The position numbers were made by a program, and so were the translations under genes. Below are positions 1 through 6,027 of a DNA stretch of 6,027 bases, piece by piece; the stretch's first letter is position 1, and the number at the start of each line of letters is the position of its first letter. This stretch comes from an uncultured Clostridia bacterium (GTDB lineage: Bacteria; Bacillota_A; Clostridia; Christensenellales; Borkfalkiaceae), in NCBI GenBank assembly GCA_934292955.1, contig CAKQXZ010000109.1, positions 1 through 6,027 of the forward strand, written 5' to 3'. The notes under the pieces are model-generated. The model had not been told where the DNA came from. It worked only from the letters and a program-made list of their open reading frames with translations, and did no database searches.

Positions 1-2
1 TA

Positions 3-3000
3 TCGGAGTACGGCAAACTGACGGTTTACGCAAGAAAGATTAAAATCACTATAGAATCTGATCAAAAAGTGTATGACGGCACGCCGCTGATCTGCGGCGA
101 AGCGACTGCCGACAGGCTCGTGAGCGGACACTCGATTTACCCGAAAGACGGGGAAATTCCGTCGATTACTGAAGTTGGTTCTACGGATAACATGTTTGAC
201 GTTACGATCGCTTGCTCGCAGGACGGCAAGTATGCGGACGTGACGAAAAATTATGAAATTACCGAAATAGTAAAAGGCACGCTGACGGTTACGCAGCGCA
301 CCGTTATAATAAGAACCGCCGACGAAACAGGGGAATACAGCGGGCAGTATATGCACGGTACGACTGTTTGTGTCGACGAAAACTCGCCTTACAATTTTGC
401 CGCGGGGCAGTATCCCGTCATTGACGAAAGCAAGCCTTATACGCAGTTTTTCAAAACGGGCGTTTACCAAAACGTATTCGAAATAAAAGTTTTGAGCGTA
501 ATGGATATATATCAATCGGAAGATTGTACGCCTAACTACGATATACAATACGCGGGTTACGGCACTTTTGAAGTAACAAAACGCAGAATTACCGTGGTTA
601 ACTACGATACGGCAAAGGTTTACGACGGGTATAACGTCGACGTCGGTTACGGAATAGAATACGGAACGGAGTCTGACCATACGGACACAATAAAGGCGCT
701 TGTAAACGACGATTATATAAGCGATTACGTCATTGCCGAAACGCCGTTCAGGGCGGGCAAATACTCGTTGAGCGTTTACGAAATCGTTAAAATATCGGCA
801 AAAGCGGACGACTCGGATATTACGGACTGCTACGAGATAAGTTACGCCAATGCAACCGTGATAATTGAAAAACGCCCGATTACGCTGGAATCAGAAAGTT
901 CCACAAAATTATACGACGGAAATCCTTTTGTTTACGCAGTCGTGAAAATTGTGGAAGGCAGTCTTGCCGAAACAGATAAGGTGATTTATACGGAATACAC
1001 GTCGGTTACCGAAGTCGGCGAATACGATAATAAGTTTATCGCGATTTTCAAGCATTACAATACGGAAAGGCAGGATTACAAGGATATAGTCGACGAATGC
1101 TACGAAGTTACTTACCGTTACGGCACGCTGACTATTCTGGCTAAGAGTATATTCGTAAAAACTTCGTCCGATACGCGCAAGTACGACGGCGTATATCATA
1201 GTTATCCCGAATATACGGTCGTAAACTCGGCGGATAAGCCCGTAGAATTGCCCGACGGCGTTTCGCTCGAAGTCGGAGATAAAACGTATGTGCGCGACGC
1301 GGGTACTTATCGCAACGAACTGAGTTTTATTGTTTGGCTTAACGGAAAAGTGACGTATAGTTACAAAGTCGAAATACGCGAATACGGCATGCTGACCGTT
1401 TTGCCGCGCGAATTGTGGCTTAAAACGCCTGACGAATCGTTCGAATACGACGGCAAAGAGCATTACGGCACGCCGTCCGACGATATGATAATACCCGATT
1501 ACGGCGACGGAATTGCGGACGGACAAAAAGCGACCGTTTCGGCGGATACTGCAAACTACGTCGTATTCGTGGGCGACGAAGCCGAAAACCGTATTTGCGT
1601 TACGATAACCGATGCCGACGGATACGACGCGACGAAAAACTATACTATCGGTTATCTCGATACGGGAATGCTCGGCGTTACCAAGCGACCGATAAAAGTT
1701 ACGGGCGAGAGTTATACCAAAGAGTACGACGGAAAAGACTTCGATGTGTCTAAAATGCTCTGGTCTGTTACATATAAAGGCGAAGGCAGCAATAAAGCCG
1801 CGCTCGGCAAAGACGACAGGGGTGTTATAACCGCTAAAAACGAAGGCAAATTTTTGCCCGGAACATACGATAACGAAGCCGAGTTAAAAATTGTCAGCTA
1901 TTATTACAGAGATAACGGCGGCAGAAAAGACGTTACTTTCTGTTACGAAATAGAAAACGTTCCCGGAGTGCTGACCATAACTCCGCGTAAACTTGTTATT
2001 TACGCCGAAAGCGACAGAAAACTTTACGACGGAACGCCGCTGACATGCGAAAAATACAGCGTATATCATTACGGCGATTCCGAACCCGCGCTGTTGCACG
2101 GCGAAAAAATGACCGTTTCGTTCTTTACCACAAAAGAAAAGGATCGCAATACGCTGAACGTAGAAGCGATAGAACCGGGCGTATATTACAATCAGGCGAA
2201 TATTCTTTCTATAAAGGATAGCGCCGGCAACGAAGTTTTCGAAAAGAATCTCGGTTGCAAAATTCCGCTGTATACGATTGATGTGTCGGGATACGAGTGC
2301 GGAACGCTCGAAGTGCTTGCAAAATGGCGGGTGGAAGTTTCTACCGTTTCTAAATGGAAAGAATACGACGGAACGCCGCTGACATTTAACCGGGCAATAG
2401 TAAATTATCTGCCCGACGGTTATACTTACGACATAATTTTTGACGAAAGTTCGACTATAACCGACCCCGGAAGAGTGAAAAATAAAGCGAAAATAACTAT
2501 TTTCGATAAAAACGGCAATGTGGTTTATTCCGACGACAACGATGACGAGCAAAACAGATTCGAAGTCGAATACTCATTCGGTTCTCTGATCGTTACAAAG
2601 CGTACGCTGAAAATCAATACAGGCAGCAAGCAAAAGGCGTATGACGGCGAACCGCTCGTTTACGATCGTTACACCGTAGACGGGCTGTTAAGCGGGCATT
2701 TTGTTAAACTTAAGGTGACCGGCAGTATAACAGACCCCGGGTTTGTGGAAAACTCCGTTGAATTTTACGGCATTTACGACGAAGCGGGCAACGACGTCGG
2801 CGATAAATATAACGTGATTACCGATTTAGGAAGGCTTACCGTGAACGACGGAAAAGGGTTCGATCCGGATCCGTTGCCGTCCGGCAGCGATGACGACGGC
2901 GGGGTGATTGTGCCCGGAGACGATACCGACCTTGACGACGGAAAAGAACCCGAGTTCTATTTCACCGCAAACGTGACGGGCGATCATCTGATGAAAGTTC

Positions 3001-4934
3001 TCGATTACGGCGCGTATGACGGAAAGGCTTCGTGGCTCAGCGCGAACGATTATAACGGGCTGATGACCGTTTCGCCCGATACGCTTTCCGCTCTGGCACT
3101 CTTGCTTTCGGGCGCGCAAGTTTCGACGTTTACGGTTGAGTATACCGACGTTGCGGCGATTTCATACAGAGTTATGCCGAGTTATTTTTACGGGTTTGAC
3201 GACGGGCTTTCAAACGGTTTCGGCGGAAATTTCGTTTATACCGAAAACGAGTTGTCGGCTGCGGTGCTTAAAAAACTGTGGCTGGGAAGCGAAATAAACG
3301 AAAGCGATTATGCCGATTACGTTTACGGCGAATATCTGAATGTTCCCGCAGCCACTAAAAATAAACTGTACGGCATTATCAATTCGCTCGGACTTTCGGG
3401 CTACGATAAGCAATCGGTCGAGCATAAACTCGAAGCGATTGACGCGATTACAAATCTGTTTGTTTCCGAATACGGTTATAACGAGCAGTTTATAAAATAT
3501 CCCAACAATGTGGATAACGTGGCGTACTTCCTTACTCAAGCCAAGCAGGGCAGCCGTCAGCAGTTCGCTTCGGCGGGCGTTATGCTGTTAAGAATGCTCG
3601 GCGTTCCCGCAAGATACTGCGCGGGCTACAAGGCGTTTACGCTTGCCGGCGAGAAATATGCCGTAACCGGACAGGACAAGTATTACTGGGCGGAAGTGTA
3701 TTTTAACGGAGTCGGCTGGATTAAGGTCGATTTCGAATCGGGTACGGACTTTACTCCGCCGAGCGATCTGGAACAGACTATGTTCTATATCACGACCGAC
3801 GCGGCTACAAACGTTGTTTACCTTAAATCGAAAGATTACGGAAATTATAATTTTACGGGCTGGGGGCGCGCGATAGAATACGTCGGCGACGAATATATTT
3901 CGCCCGAACGGCTTACTACGACTGCGCTTCTGAACTACGGCAAAAACGCAAGCACCGCAAGAATAGATTACGTTGACGGGCTTAAGCTTTCGAATAAATT
4001 TGCGCCGACATATTTCGACAGATATCTCGATGAAGACTCGGGCGGTTATTCGGCTTCGTTCGTTGCGGGAACCGAACTCTGGCAAATGTACGATATAGGC
4101 TCGCTTTCGCATCTCGGCGAACTTGCGGAGTTTGAAAAGAATTATGCCGACTTCGTTTACGATAACTATCTTGCCGTTCCCGAAGACACGCGCAACGCGA
4201 TTGCAAATATCGCTTCGTCTATAGGCGGAGAAGCAAACGGGCGGCTTAGCAACGCGCAGAAAATCAACGTTATTATGCGTACGGTCAGCCTGCTTAAGAC
4301 TTATAAATATAACATTAACTTTAAGCACGAAGAACAGTGGACGGACAACGTCGCGGGATTTTTGAACAGCTCGTCTAAAGAAGGCATTTGCCAGCAATTC
4401 GCTTCGGCGGGTACCGTGCTGTTAAGAATGCTCGGCGTTCCCGCAAGATATTGCACGGGTTATGCCGCAAAGGTCAAAGCGGGGCAGACTTCCGCCGTTA
4501 CGGGTATGGACGGTCACGCCTGGTGCGAAGCATACTTCGACGGAATAGGCTGGCTCGAAGTCGAGTTTACCGTCGGCACTCCCGTTGGCGGCAGCGAATT
4601 GCCTGTCGGCGGCGAAGAAGACGACCGGGAACCGATTTATCCCGATTACCCCAAGCAAGGGTGGATTATCGTCGACACAAGCAGCATCAACCTTAAAAAG
4701 AAGTACGACGGCACGCCGCTTACTTTCGATTTCGACCCGAATACGATGATAGTCGATATCTCGCTCAGAAACGAAGGCGATCAGATCAGAATTGTGAGCG
4801 TCTCCGATCGCACCGAAATAGGCAAGTGCGGCTGTACGATAACAATCGAAGTTTTGGACAGCAGCGGCAAAAACGTCACCGCTTATTACGAAGTGTTGTA
4901 TGTAGGCTGCGGTACGCTGTCGGTTACCAACTGA
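3..4934 (+). CDS. Large YDG-repeat surface protein with two tandem transglutaminase-like modules (5'-truncated)
   Basis: The frame is open from base 3 to the TGA at 4932-4934, giving 1643 visible residues; the true start lies upstream. The GTG at 69 is not the start, because the 22 codons before it encode the end of a previous repeat and the beginning of the next (SEYGKLTVYARKIKI). Numbering residues from base 3, domains in order are: ten YDG-type beta repeats (about 11-948), an acidic linker (949-984), transglutaminase-like module A (984-1259), module B (1260-1525), a Gly/Pro/acidic linker (1525-1552) and a final YDG repeat (1553-1643). The repeats resemble Ig-like YDG/MBG-type domains of bacterial surface proteins, so an extracellular stalk is inferred. 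Transglutaminase-fold domains act as cross-linking enzymes or cysteine proteases; which applies here cannot be told. No LPXTG motif, C-terminal hydrophobic segment or SLH domain is visible, so any anchor must lie in the missing N-terminus, or the protein is released. The coding frame is intact with no frameshift. Confidence 0.93.
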   Translation, partial: SEYGKLTVYARKIKITIESDQKVYDGTPLICGEATADRLVSGHSIYPKDGEIPSITEVGSTDNMFDVTIACSQDGKYADVTKNYEITEIVKGTLTVTQRTVIIRTADETGEYSGQYMHGTTVCVDENSPYNFAAGQYPVIDESKPYTQFFKTGVYQNVFEIKVLSVMDIYQSEDCTPNYDIQYAGYGTFEVTKRRITVVNYDTAKVYDGYNVDVGYGIEYGTESDHTDTIKALVNDDYISDYVIAETPFRAGKYSLSVYEIVKISAKADDSDITDCYEISYANATVIIEKRPITLESESSTKLYDGNPFVYAVVKIVEGSLAETDKVIYTEYTSVTEVGEYDNKFIAIFKHYNTERQDYKDIVDECYEVTYRYGTLTILAKSIFVKTSSDTRKYDGVYHSYPEYTVVNSADKPVELPDGVSLEVGDKTYVRDAGTYRNELSFIVWLNGKVTYSYKVEIREYGMLTVLPRELWLKTPDESFEYDGKEHYGTPSDDMIIPDYGDGIADGQKATVSADTANYVVFVGDEAENRICVTITDADGYDATKNYTIGYLDTGMLGVTKRPIKVTGESYTKEYDGKDFDVSKMLWSVTYKGEGSNKAALGKDDRGVITAKNEGKFLPGTYDNEAELKIVSYYYRDNGGRKDVTFCYEIENVPGVLTITPRKLVIYAESDRKLYDGTPLTCEKYSVYHYGDSEPALLHGEKMTVSFFTTKEKDRNTLNVEAIEPGVYYNQANILSIKDSAGNEVFEKNLGCKIPLYTIDVSGYECGTLEVLAKWRVEVSTVSKWKEYDGTPLTFNRAIVNYLPDGYTYDIIFDESSTITDPGRVKNKAKITIFDKNGNVVYSDDNDDEQNRFEVEYSFGSLIVTKRTLKINTGSKQKAYDGEPLVYDRYTVDGLLSGHFVKLKVTGSITDPGFVENSVEFYGIYDEAGNDVGDKYNVITDLGRLTVNDGKGFDPDPLPSGSDDDGGVIVPGDDTDLDDGKEPEFYFTANVTGDHLMKVLDYGAYDGKASWLSANDYNGLMTVSPDTLSALALLLSGAQVSTFTVEYTDVAAISYRVMPSYFYGFDDGLSNGFGGNFVYTENELSAAVLKKLWLGSEINESDYADYVYGEYLNVPAATKNKLYGIINSLGLSGYDKQSVEHKLEAIDAITNLFVSEYGYNEQFIKYPNNVDNVAYFLTQAKQGSRQQFASAGVMLLRMLGVPARYCAGYKAFTLAGEKYAVTGQDKYYWAEVYFNGVGWIKVDFESGTDFTPPSDLEQTMFYITTDAATNVVYLKSKDYGNYNFTGWGRAIEYVGDEYISPERLTTTALLNYGKNASTARIDYVDGLKLSNKFAPTYFDRYLDEDSGGYSASFVAGTELWQMYDIGSLSHLGELAEFEKNYADFVYDNYLAVPEDTRNAIANIASSIGGEANGRLSNAQKINVIMRTVSLLKTYKYNINFKHEEQWTDNVAGFLNSSSKEGICQQFASAGTVLLRMLGVPARYCTGYAAKVKAGQTSAVTGMDGHAWCEAYFDGIGWLEVEFTVGTPVGGSELPVGGEEDDREPIYPDYPKQGWIIVDTSSINLKKKYDGTPLTFDFDPNTMIVDISLRNEGDQIRIVSVSDRTEIGKCGCTITIEVLDSSGKNVTAYYEVLYVGCGTLSVTN
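33..2846 (+). repeat. Array of ten tandem YDG-type beta repeats
   Basis: Ten consecutive units run head to tail. The unit pattern is: KR-x-I/L-x-V strand, a short polar segment, K-x-YDG (often YDGTPL), a G-x-Y/V-x-N turn in the middle, then YEI/V-x-Y-x-x-GTLTV leading into the next KR. Approximate unit limits are 33-296, 297-578, 579-869, 870-1139, 1140-1403, 1404-1682, 1683-1982, 1983-2318, 2319-2597 and 2598-2846. The YDG codons start at 72, 336 (here YSG), 621, 912, 1182, 1446, 1725, 2025, 2364 and 2640. Spacing is 88-113 residues, as expected for single Ig-like or YDG/MBG beta-sandwich domains. Units 2-7 have diverged after YDG, whereas units 1, 8 and 9 keep YDGTPL and unit 10 has YDGEPL. 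Units 8 and 9 share 22 identical bases from the YDG codons onward. The array continues upstream, since residues 1-10 belong to the end of another unit. A stalk or adhesive role is inferred by analogy. Confidence 0.85.
2847..2954 (+). other. Acidic Gly/Asp/Pro linker between repeat array and transglutaminase modules
   Basis: About 36 residues between the last strand of YDG unit 10 (GRLTVN) and the first conserved residues of module A (FYFT). The segment is rich in Asp, Gly, Pro and Ser, with clusters such as SGSDDDGG and PGDDTDLDDG, and lacks hydrophobic-core spacing. It is read as a flexible linker. Asp-rich stretches can bind calcium, but no clear EF-hand or dockerin loop (DxDxDG) is present. 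Confidence 0.6.
2952..3779 (+). other. Transglutaminase-like module A, catalytic residues replaced (probable pseudo-enzyme)
   Basis: This domain has an N-terminal part with DYGAYDG and a following Trp (DYG at 3003, Trp codon 3033), similar to the YxGxxW signature often seen before transglutaminase cores (TgpA-like; from memory of the family). The core spans about 3510-3740. It has the family pattern QQFASAG, LLRMLGVPARY, GY, then W-x-E-V-Y and G-x-GW. At the catalytic Cys position there is Arg (CGT, 3555-3557), and at the catalytic His position Tyr (TAT, 3681-3683). The third-residue Asp is kept (GAT, 3729-3731, in KVDF). Both losses are single transitions from a Cys (TGT) and a His (CAT) codon. 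The structural residues are intact, so a folded, non-catalytic domain with a binding or scaffolding role is inferred. Confidence 0.8.
3780..4577 (+). other. Transglutaminase-like module B, Cys and His retained, Asp replaced by Glu
   Basis: Second copy of the module, offset by 828-834 bases from copy A along its whole length. The DYGNY / FTGW signature is at 3834-3863. The core begins near 4344 with FLNSSSKEGICQQFASAG, placing the nucleophile Cys at 4389-4391. LLRMLGVPARYCTGY follows, then the His of GHAW at 4515-4517. The Asp usually found after GW-x-x-V is Glu here (GAG, 4563-4565, EVEFT). Cys-to-His spacing is 42 residues and His-to-acid 16, normal for this fold. The domain may be an active transglutaminase or cysteine protease, with Glu in the orienting role, or may be weakened. 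The substrate is unknown. Confidence 0.82.
4575..4658 (+). other. Gly/Pro/acidic linker before the last YDG repeat
   Basis: About 28 residues with GTPVGGSELPVGGEEDD followed by a Pro/Tyr-rich piece (YPDYPKQ). The composition is similar to the linker before module A, so the two transglutaminase-like modules are bracketed by flexible segments on both sides. Confidence 0.55.
4659..4934 (+). repeat. C-terminal YDG repeat (unit 11)
   Basis: A full unit of the same family as the N-terminal array: KKKYDGTPLTF (YDG codons from 4704), a middle turn (EIGKCGC) and the closing strands YYEVLYVGCGTLSVTN, ending right at the TGA. Its YDGTPLTF is closest to unit 9 of the upstream array. The two transglutaminase-like modules therefore sit between unit 10 and unit 11 of what is otherwise one repeat series. 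Nothing follows it that could act as a sorting signal. Confidence 0.85.
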
Positions 4935-4964
4935 TTGCTTGAATGTGCGTGCGCGTCTTATGAT
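4935..4964 (+). promoter_or_regulatory. Possible weak sigma-70 type promoter
   Basis: TTGCTT (4935-4940) and TATGAT (4959-4964) are separated by 18 bases and lie directly after the stop codon of the first gene. The -10 matches consensus at five of six positions, the -35 only at TTG plus little else. If real, transcription would begin near 4971, inside the left arm of the hairpin, leaving a leader of about 110 bases before the lipoprotein gene. Read-through from the upstream gene is an equally good explanation. Confidence 0.25.
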
Positions 4965-4993
4965 GACGAACATGCCGATACAACATGTTCGTC
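4965..4993 (+). terminator. Intergenic 10-bp inverted repeat (hairpin; terminator or processing site uncertain)
   Basis: GACGAACATG (4965-4974) is perfectly complementary to CATGTTCGTC (4984-4993) across a 9-base loop. A weaker outer extension pairs ATG 4960-4962 with CAT 4995-4997 and TGCGC 4950-4954 with GCGCA 5002-5006, with internal loops. No U-tract follows; the next bases are GCATGCGGGC, so it is not a canonical intrinsic terminator. It could be a partial terminator, an mRNA-stabilising 3' hairpin for the upstream gene, or a protein-binding palindrome. Confidence 0.45.
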
Positions 4994-5068
4994 GCATGCG
5001 GGCGCAGCTCGGAATACCTTTAACCATAAAACGGATAAACAAAGAGAAAAACCGTAAAACACCCGAAG

Positions 5069-5080
5069 AAAGGAGAAAAT
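5069..5080 (+). promoter_or_regulatory. Ribosome binding site of the lipoprotein gene
   Basis: AAAGGAG at 5069-5075, followed by five A/T-rich bases and the ATG at 5081. This is a strong Firmicutes-type Shine-Dalgarno sequence and fixes the start of the second gene ahead of the internal ATG at 5129, which would cut off the basic part of the signal peptide. Confidence 0.85.
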
Positions 5081-6027
5081 ATGACAGATTGTCTTGTTAA
5101 ACGTAAAAAAACGTTATTTTTCGTTATAATGACGGCTGTGGTTGTTGCGGCGTTGTCGCTGTGCGCATGCAGCGGCGTGCTGTTTTCAAAGCCCAAAAGT
5201 TATACCATAACGTTTTTATCTTACGATTTTTACGAAACGAGAACTTTTACTTACGGAATGACAAAGGACGATATCGATATTCCGCCCGTGCCCGAAATGG
5301 AAGGTAAAATCGGCAAATGGGAAGATTTCGAACTCGAACCGCGCGATTTTATCGTAAGACCCGTGTATATGCGCAAGCCCTTTACGCTTACTTTCGTCGC
5401 GGGGAGCGAAGTTGTCGGCAGCGTTTTCGTCGATTCGGAAGCCACTGAAATAGAAGAACCCGAAGTGCCGACTTTTCTCGGCATGAAAGGCGAATGGGAA
5501 GATTATAATCTCGACGATTTTGTGGGCGACGATTATGTCCGCGCGCTTTATACTTCCGACTATGCGACCGACGGGCTTACATATTACGAATACGGCGAAG
5601 AATATTATGTAAGCGGCTACGAAGGAATAGTGTCCGACGTTTCCATTCCCGAATATTACAGAAACAAAAAGGTTGCCGGCATAATGGCGCGCGCTTTTGC
5701 AAATAACACGGTTATGGCAGTGTGCCGCATTCCGTCGTCGGTAACGTACATGGAATTCGACGTTTTCTCCGGGTGCAAAAAACTGCTCGAAGTGCTTAAT
5801 AAATCTTCGGTAGACGTGGTACGGCAACGCGACTTTTTGGGAATTCCGTCGCTTACTTCGGTTAAAAACGATATCGTTGCGCAAAGCGATATTAAAAACT
5901 ATAACGGCTTTAAGTATCTTGAAATCAACGGCACGTTATATCTTGTGGACACCGAAGTCGATTCGGACGGCGCGCTCGTTCTGCCCGAAACGATAGAAGG
6001 CAGAAATTACAGTCTTTATAAATACGC
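5081..6027 (+). CDS. BspA-type leucine-rich-repeat lipoprotein (3'-truncated)
   Basis: The frame is open from the ATG at 5081 through the window end, with 315 codons visible and no stop. The N-terminus is a lipoprotein signal: basic KRKK at residues 7-10, a hydrophobic stretch (11-27) and the lipobox LCAC with the lipidated Cys most likely at residue 30. Residues 41-96 and 101-157 form two InlB-B/Flg_new-like beta repeats, each with a (Y/F)T(I/L)TF strand, a PEVP-like motif, GxWED and a closing RxxY. From about residue 167 the sequence follows the BspA-type LRR_5 pattern: Y-x-V-x-GY-x-G, IP-x-YYRNKKV, AFANNT, IPSSVT, VFSGCKKL and EVLNKSS. The later part (YLVDTE, LVLPETIEGRNY, LYKYA) starts a further set. 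The protein is expected on the outer face of the membrane and probably binds host or matrix molecules, polysaccharide or other surface proteins; the ligand is unknown. It lies 146 bases after the large repeat gene in the same orientation. Confidence 0.88.
   Translation, partial: MTDCLVKRKKTLFFVIMTAVVVAALSLCACSGVLFSKPKSYTITFLSYDFYETRTFTYGMTKDDIDIPPVPEMEGKIGKWEDFELEPRDFIVRPVYMRKPFTLTFVAGSEVVGSVFVDSEATEIEEPEVPTFLGMKGEWEDYNLDDFVGDDYVRALYTSDYATDGLTYYEYGEEYYVSGYEGIVSDVSIPEYYRNKKVAGIMARAFANNTVMAVCRIPSSVTYMEFDVFSGCKKLLEVLNKSSVDVVRQRDFLGIPSLTSVKNDIVAQSDIKNYNGFKYLEINGTLYLVDTEVDSDGALVLPETIEGRNYSLYKY
5201..5551 (+). repeat. Two tandem InlB-B/Flg_new-like beta repeats in the lipoprotein
   Basis: Unit 1 (5201-5368) has YTITF, then IPPVPEMEG, GKWEDFEL and RPVY. 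Unit 2 (5381-5551) has FTLTF, then EEPEVPTFLG, GEWEDYNL and RALY. The two align along their whole length with only small differences, and match the small beta-grasp repeats commonly found in Firmicutes surface proteins as spacers between the anchor and the binding domain. Confidence 0.7.
5579..6027 (+). repeat. BspA-type (LRR_5) leucine-rich repeat region, continues past window
   Basis: Characteristic elements occur in order: SIPEYYRNKKVAGIMARAF, NNT, IPSSVTYMEFDVFSGC, KKLLEVLNKSS. A shorter variable piece follows, then NGTLYLVD and LVLPETIEGRNYSLYKYA, the usual opening of another repeat block. Irregular unit length and the SSVT/FxGC signature separate this from internalin LRRs. Confidence 0.78.

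Noticed and set aside
69..71. GTG at 69 as the start codon of the large gene
   Set aside because: The frame is open to base 3 and the upstream codons encode the expected end of one repeat and the first strand of the next; there is also no ribosome site before it.
909..1526. Minus-strand open frame of 205 codons (also 1884-2552, 2826-3119, 3210-3539)
   Set aside because: Lies wholly opposite the clear plus-strand coding frame; the product is a low-sense mix rich in Phe, Val and Arg with no recognisable motif, as expected from the antisense reading of repetitive Asp/Glu/Tyr-rich codons.
2880..2954. Dockerin or EF-hand calcium loop in the Asp-rich linker
   Set aside because: Asp residues are clustered but do not follow the DxDxDG spacing, and there is no paired second loop.
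3555..3683. Sequencing error as explanation of Arg and Tyr in module A
   Set aside because: Not fully excluded, but two separate substitutions exactly at the two catalytic positions, 126 bases apart in an otherwise clean frame, are more simply explained by natural loss of activity.
3588..4397. Minus-strand open frame of 269 codons opposite the transglutaminase modules, and the 74-codon frame at 3982-4206
   Set aside because: Its ends coincide with the duplicated sequence (the same CGNAEHS-like antisense peptide occurs in both copies), showing it is an antisense echo of the duplication.
4388..4696. Plus-strand out-of-frame open frame of 102 codons
   Set aside because: Extremely Arg-rich shadow of the main frame with no ribosome binding site.
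4422..5042. Minus-strand open frame of 206 codons crossing the intergenic gap
   Set aside because: Mostly antisense to module B and YDG unit 11, no family motif, and the start side in the gap has no ribosome site on that strand.
5216..5884. Minus-strand open frames of 222 and 77 codons opposite the lipoprotein gene
   Set aside because: The plus frame has a ribosome site, signal peptide, lipobox and recognisable repeat families; the minus frames have none.
1..6027. CRISPR array, tRNA, rRNA or insertion sequence
   Set aside because: No short regular direct repeats with unique spacers, no cloverleaf-like segment and no transposase motifs or terminal inverted repeats were seen; the only repeats are coding domain repeats.

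Overview
The window carries two co-directional plus-strand genes and one short intergenic gap. Neither gene is complete: the first begins upstream of the window and the second runs off its right end. Both encode exported or cell-surface type proteins. The style suggests an uncultured Gram-positive gut-type Clostridia (Firmicutes) of moderate GC: YDG-type beta repeats, transglutaminase-like domains, a BspA-type leucine-rich-repeat lipoprotein and strong AGGAG ribosome sites. This taxonomic reading is an inference, since no marker gene is present.

Region 1 (start to 4934) is the 3' part of one very large gene, with 1643 residues visible and no start codon in the window. From left to right it encodes ten tandem YDG-type repeats of about 83-113 residues, an acidic linker, two tandem copies of a ~277-residue transglutaminase-like module, a second Gly/Pro/acidic linker, and one last YDG repeat that ends at the stop codon. 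The first transglutaminase-like copy has lost the catalytic Cys (Arg) and His (Tyr) but keeps the Asp. The second keeps Cys and His but has Glu in the Asp position. This pairing of a pseudo-enzyme with a probable enzyme, embedded in an adhesin-like stalk, is the most notable thing in the window.

Region 2 (4935-5080) is a 146-base intergenic gap. It holds a perfect 10-bp inverted repeat without a U-tract, a possible weak promoter just before it, and a good ribosome binding site for the next gene.

Region 3 (5081 to the window end) is the 5' part of a lipoprotein gene. It has a signal peptide with a lipobox cysteine, two tandem InlB-B/Flg_new-like small beta repeats, then BspA-type (LRR_5) leucine-rich repeats that continue beyond the window.

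Together the two genes look like part of a cell-surface gene set: a long repeat protein with a possible cross-linking or proteolytic module, next to a membrane-anchored binding lipoprotein. Nothing in the sequence identifies the ligand or substrate. The long reading frames on the minus strand are shadows of these genes and are not annotated.
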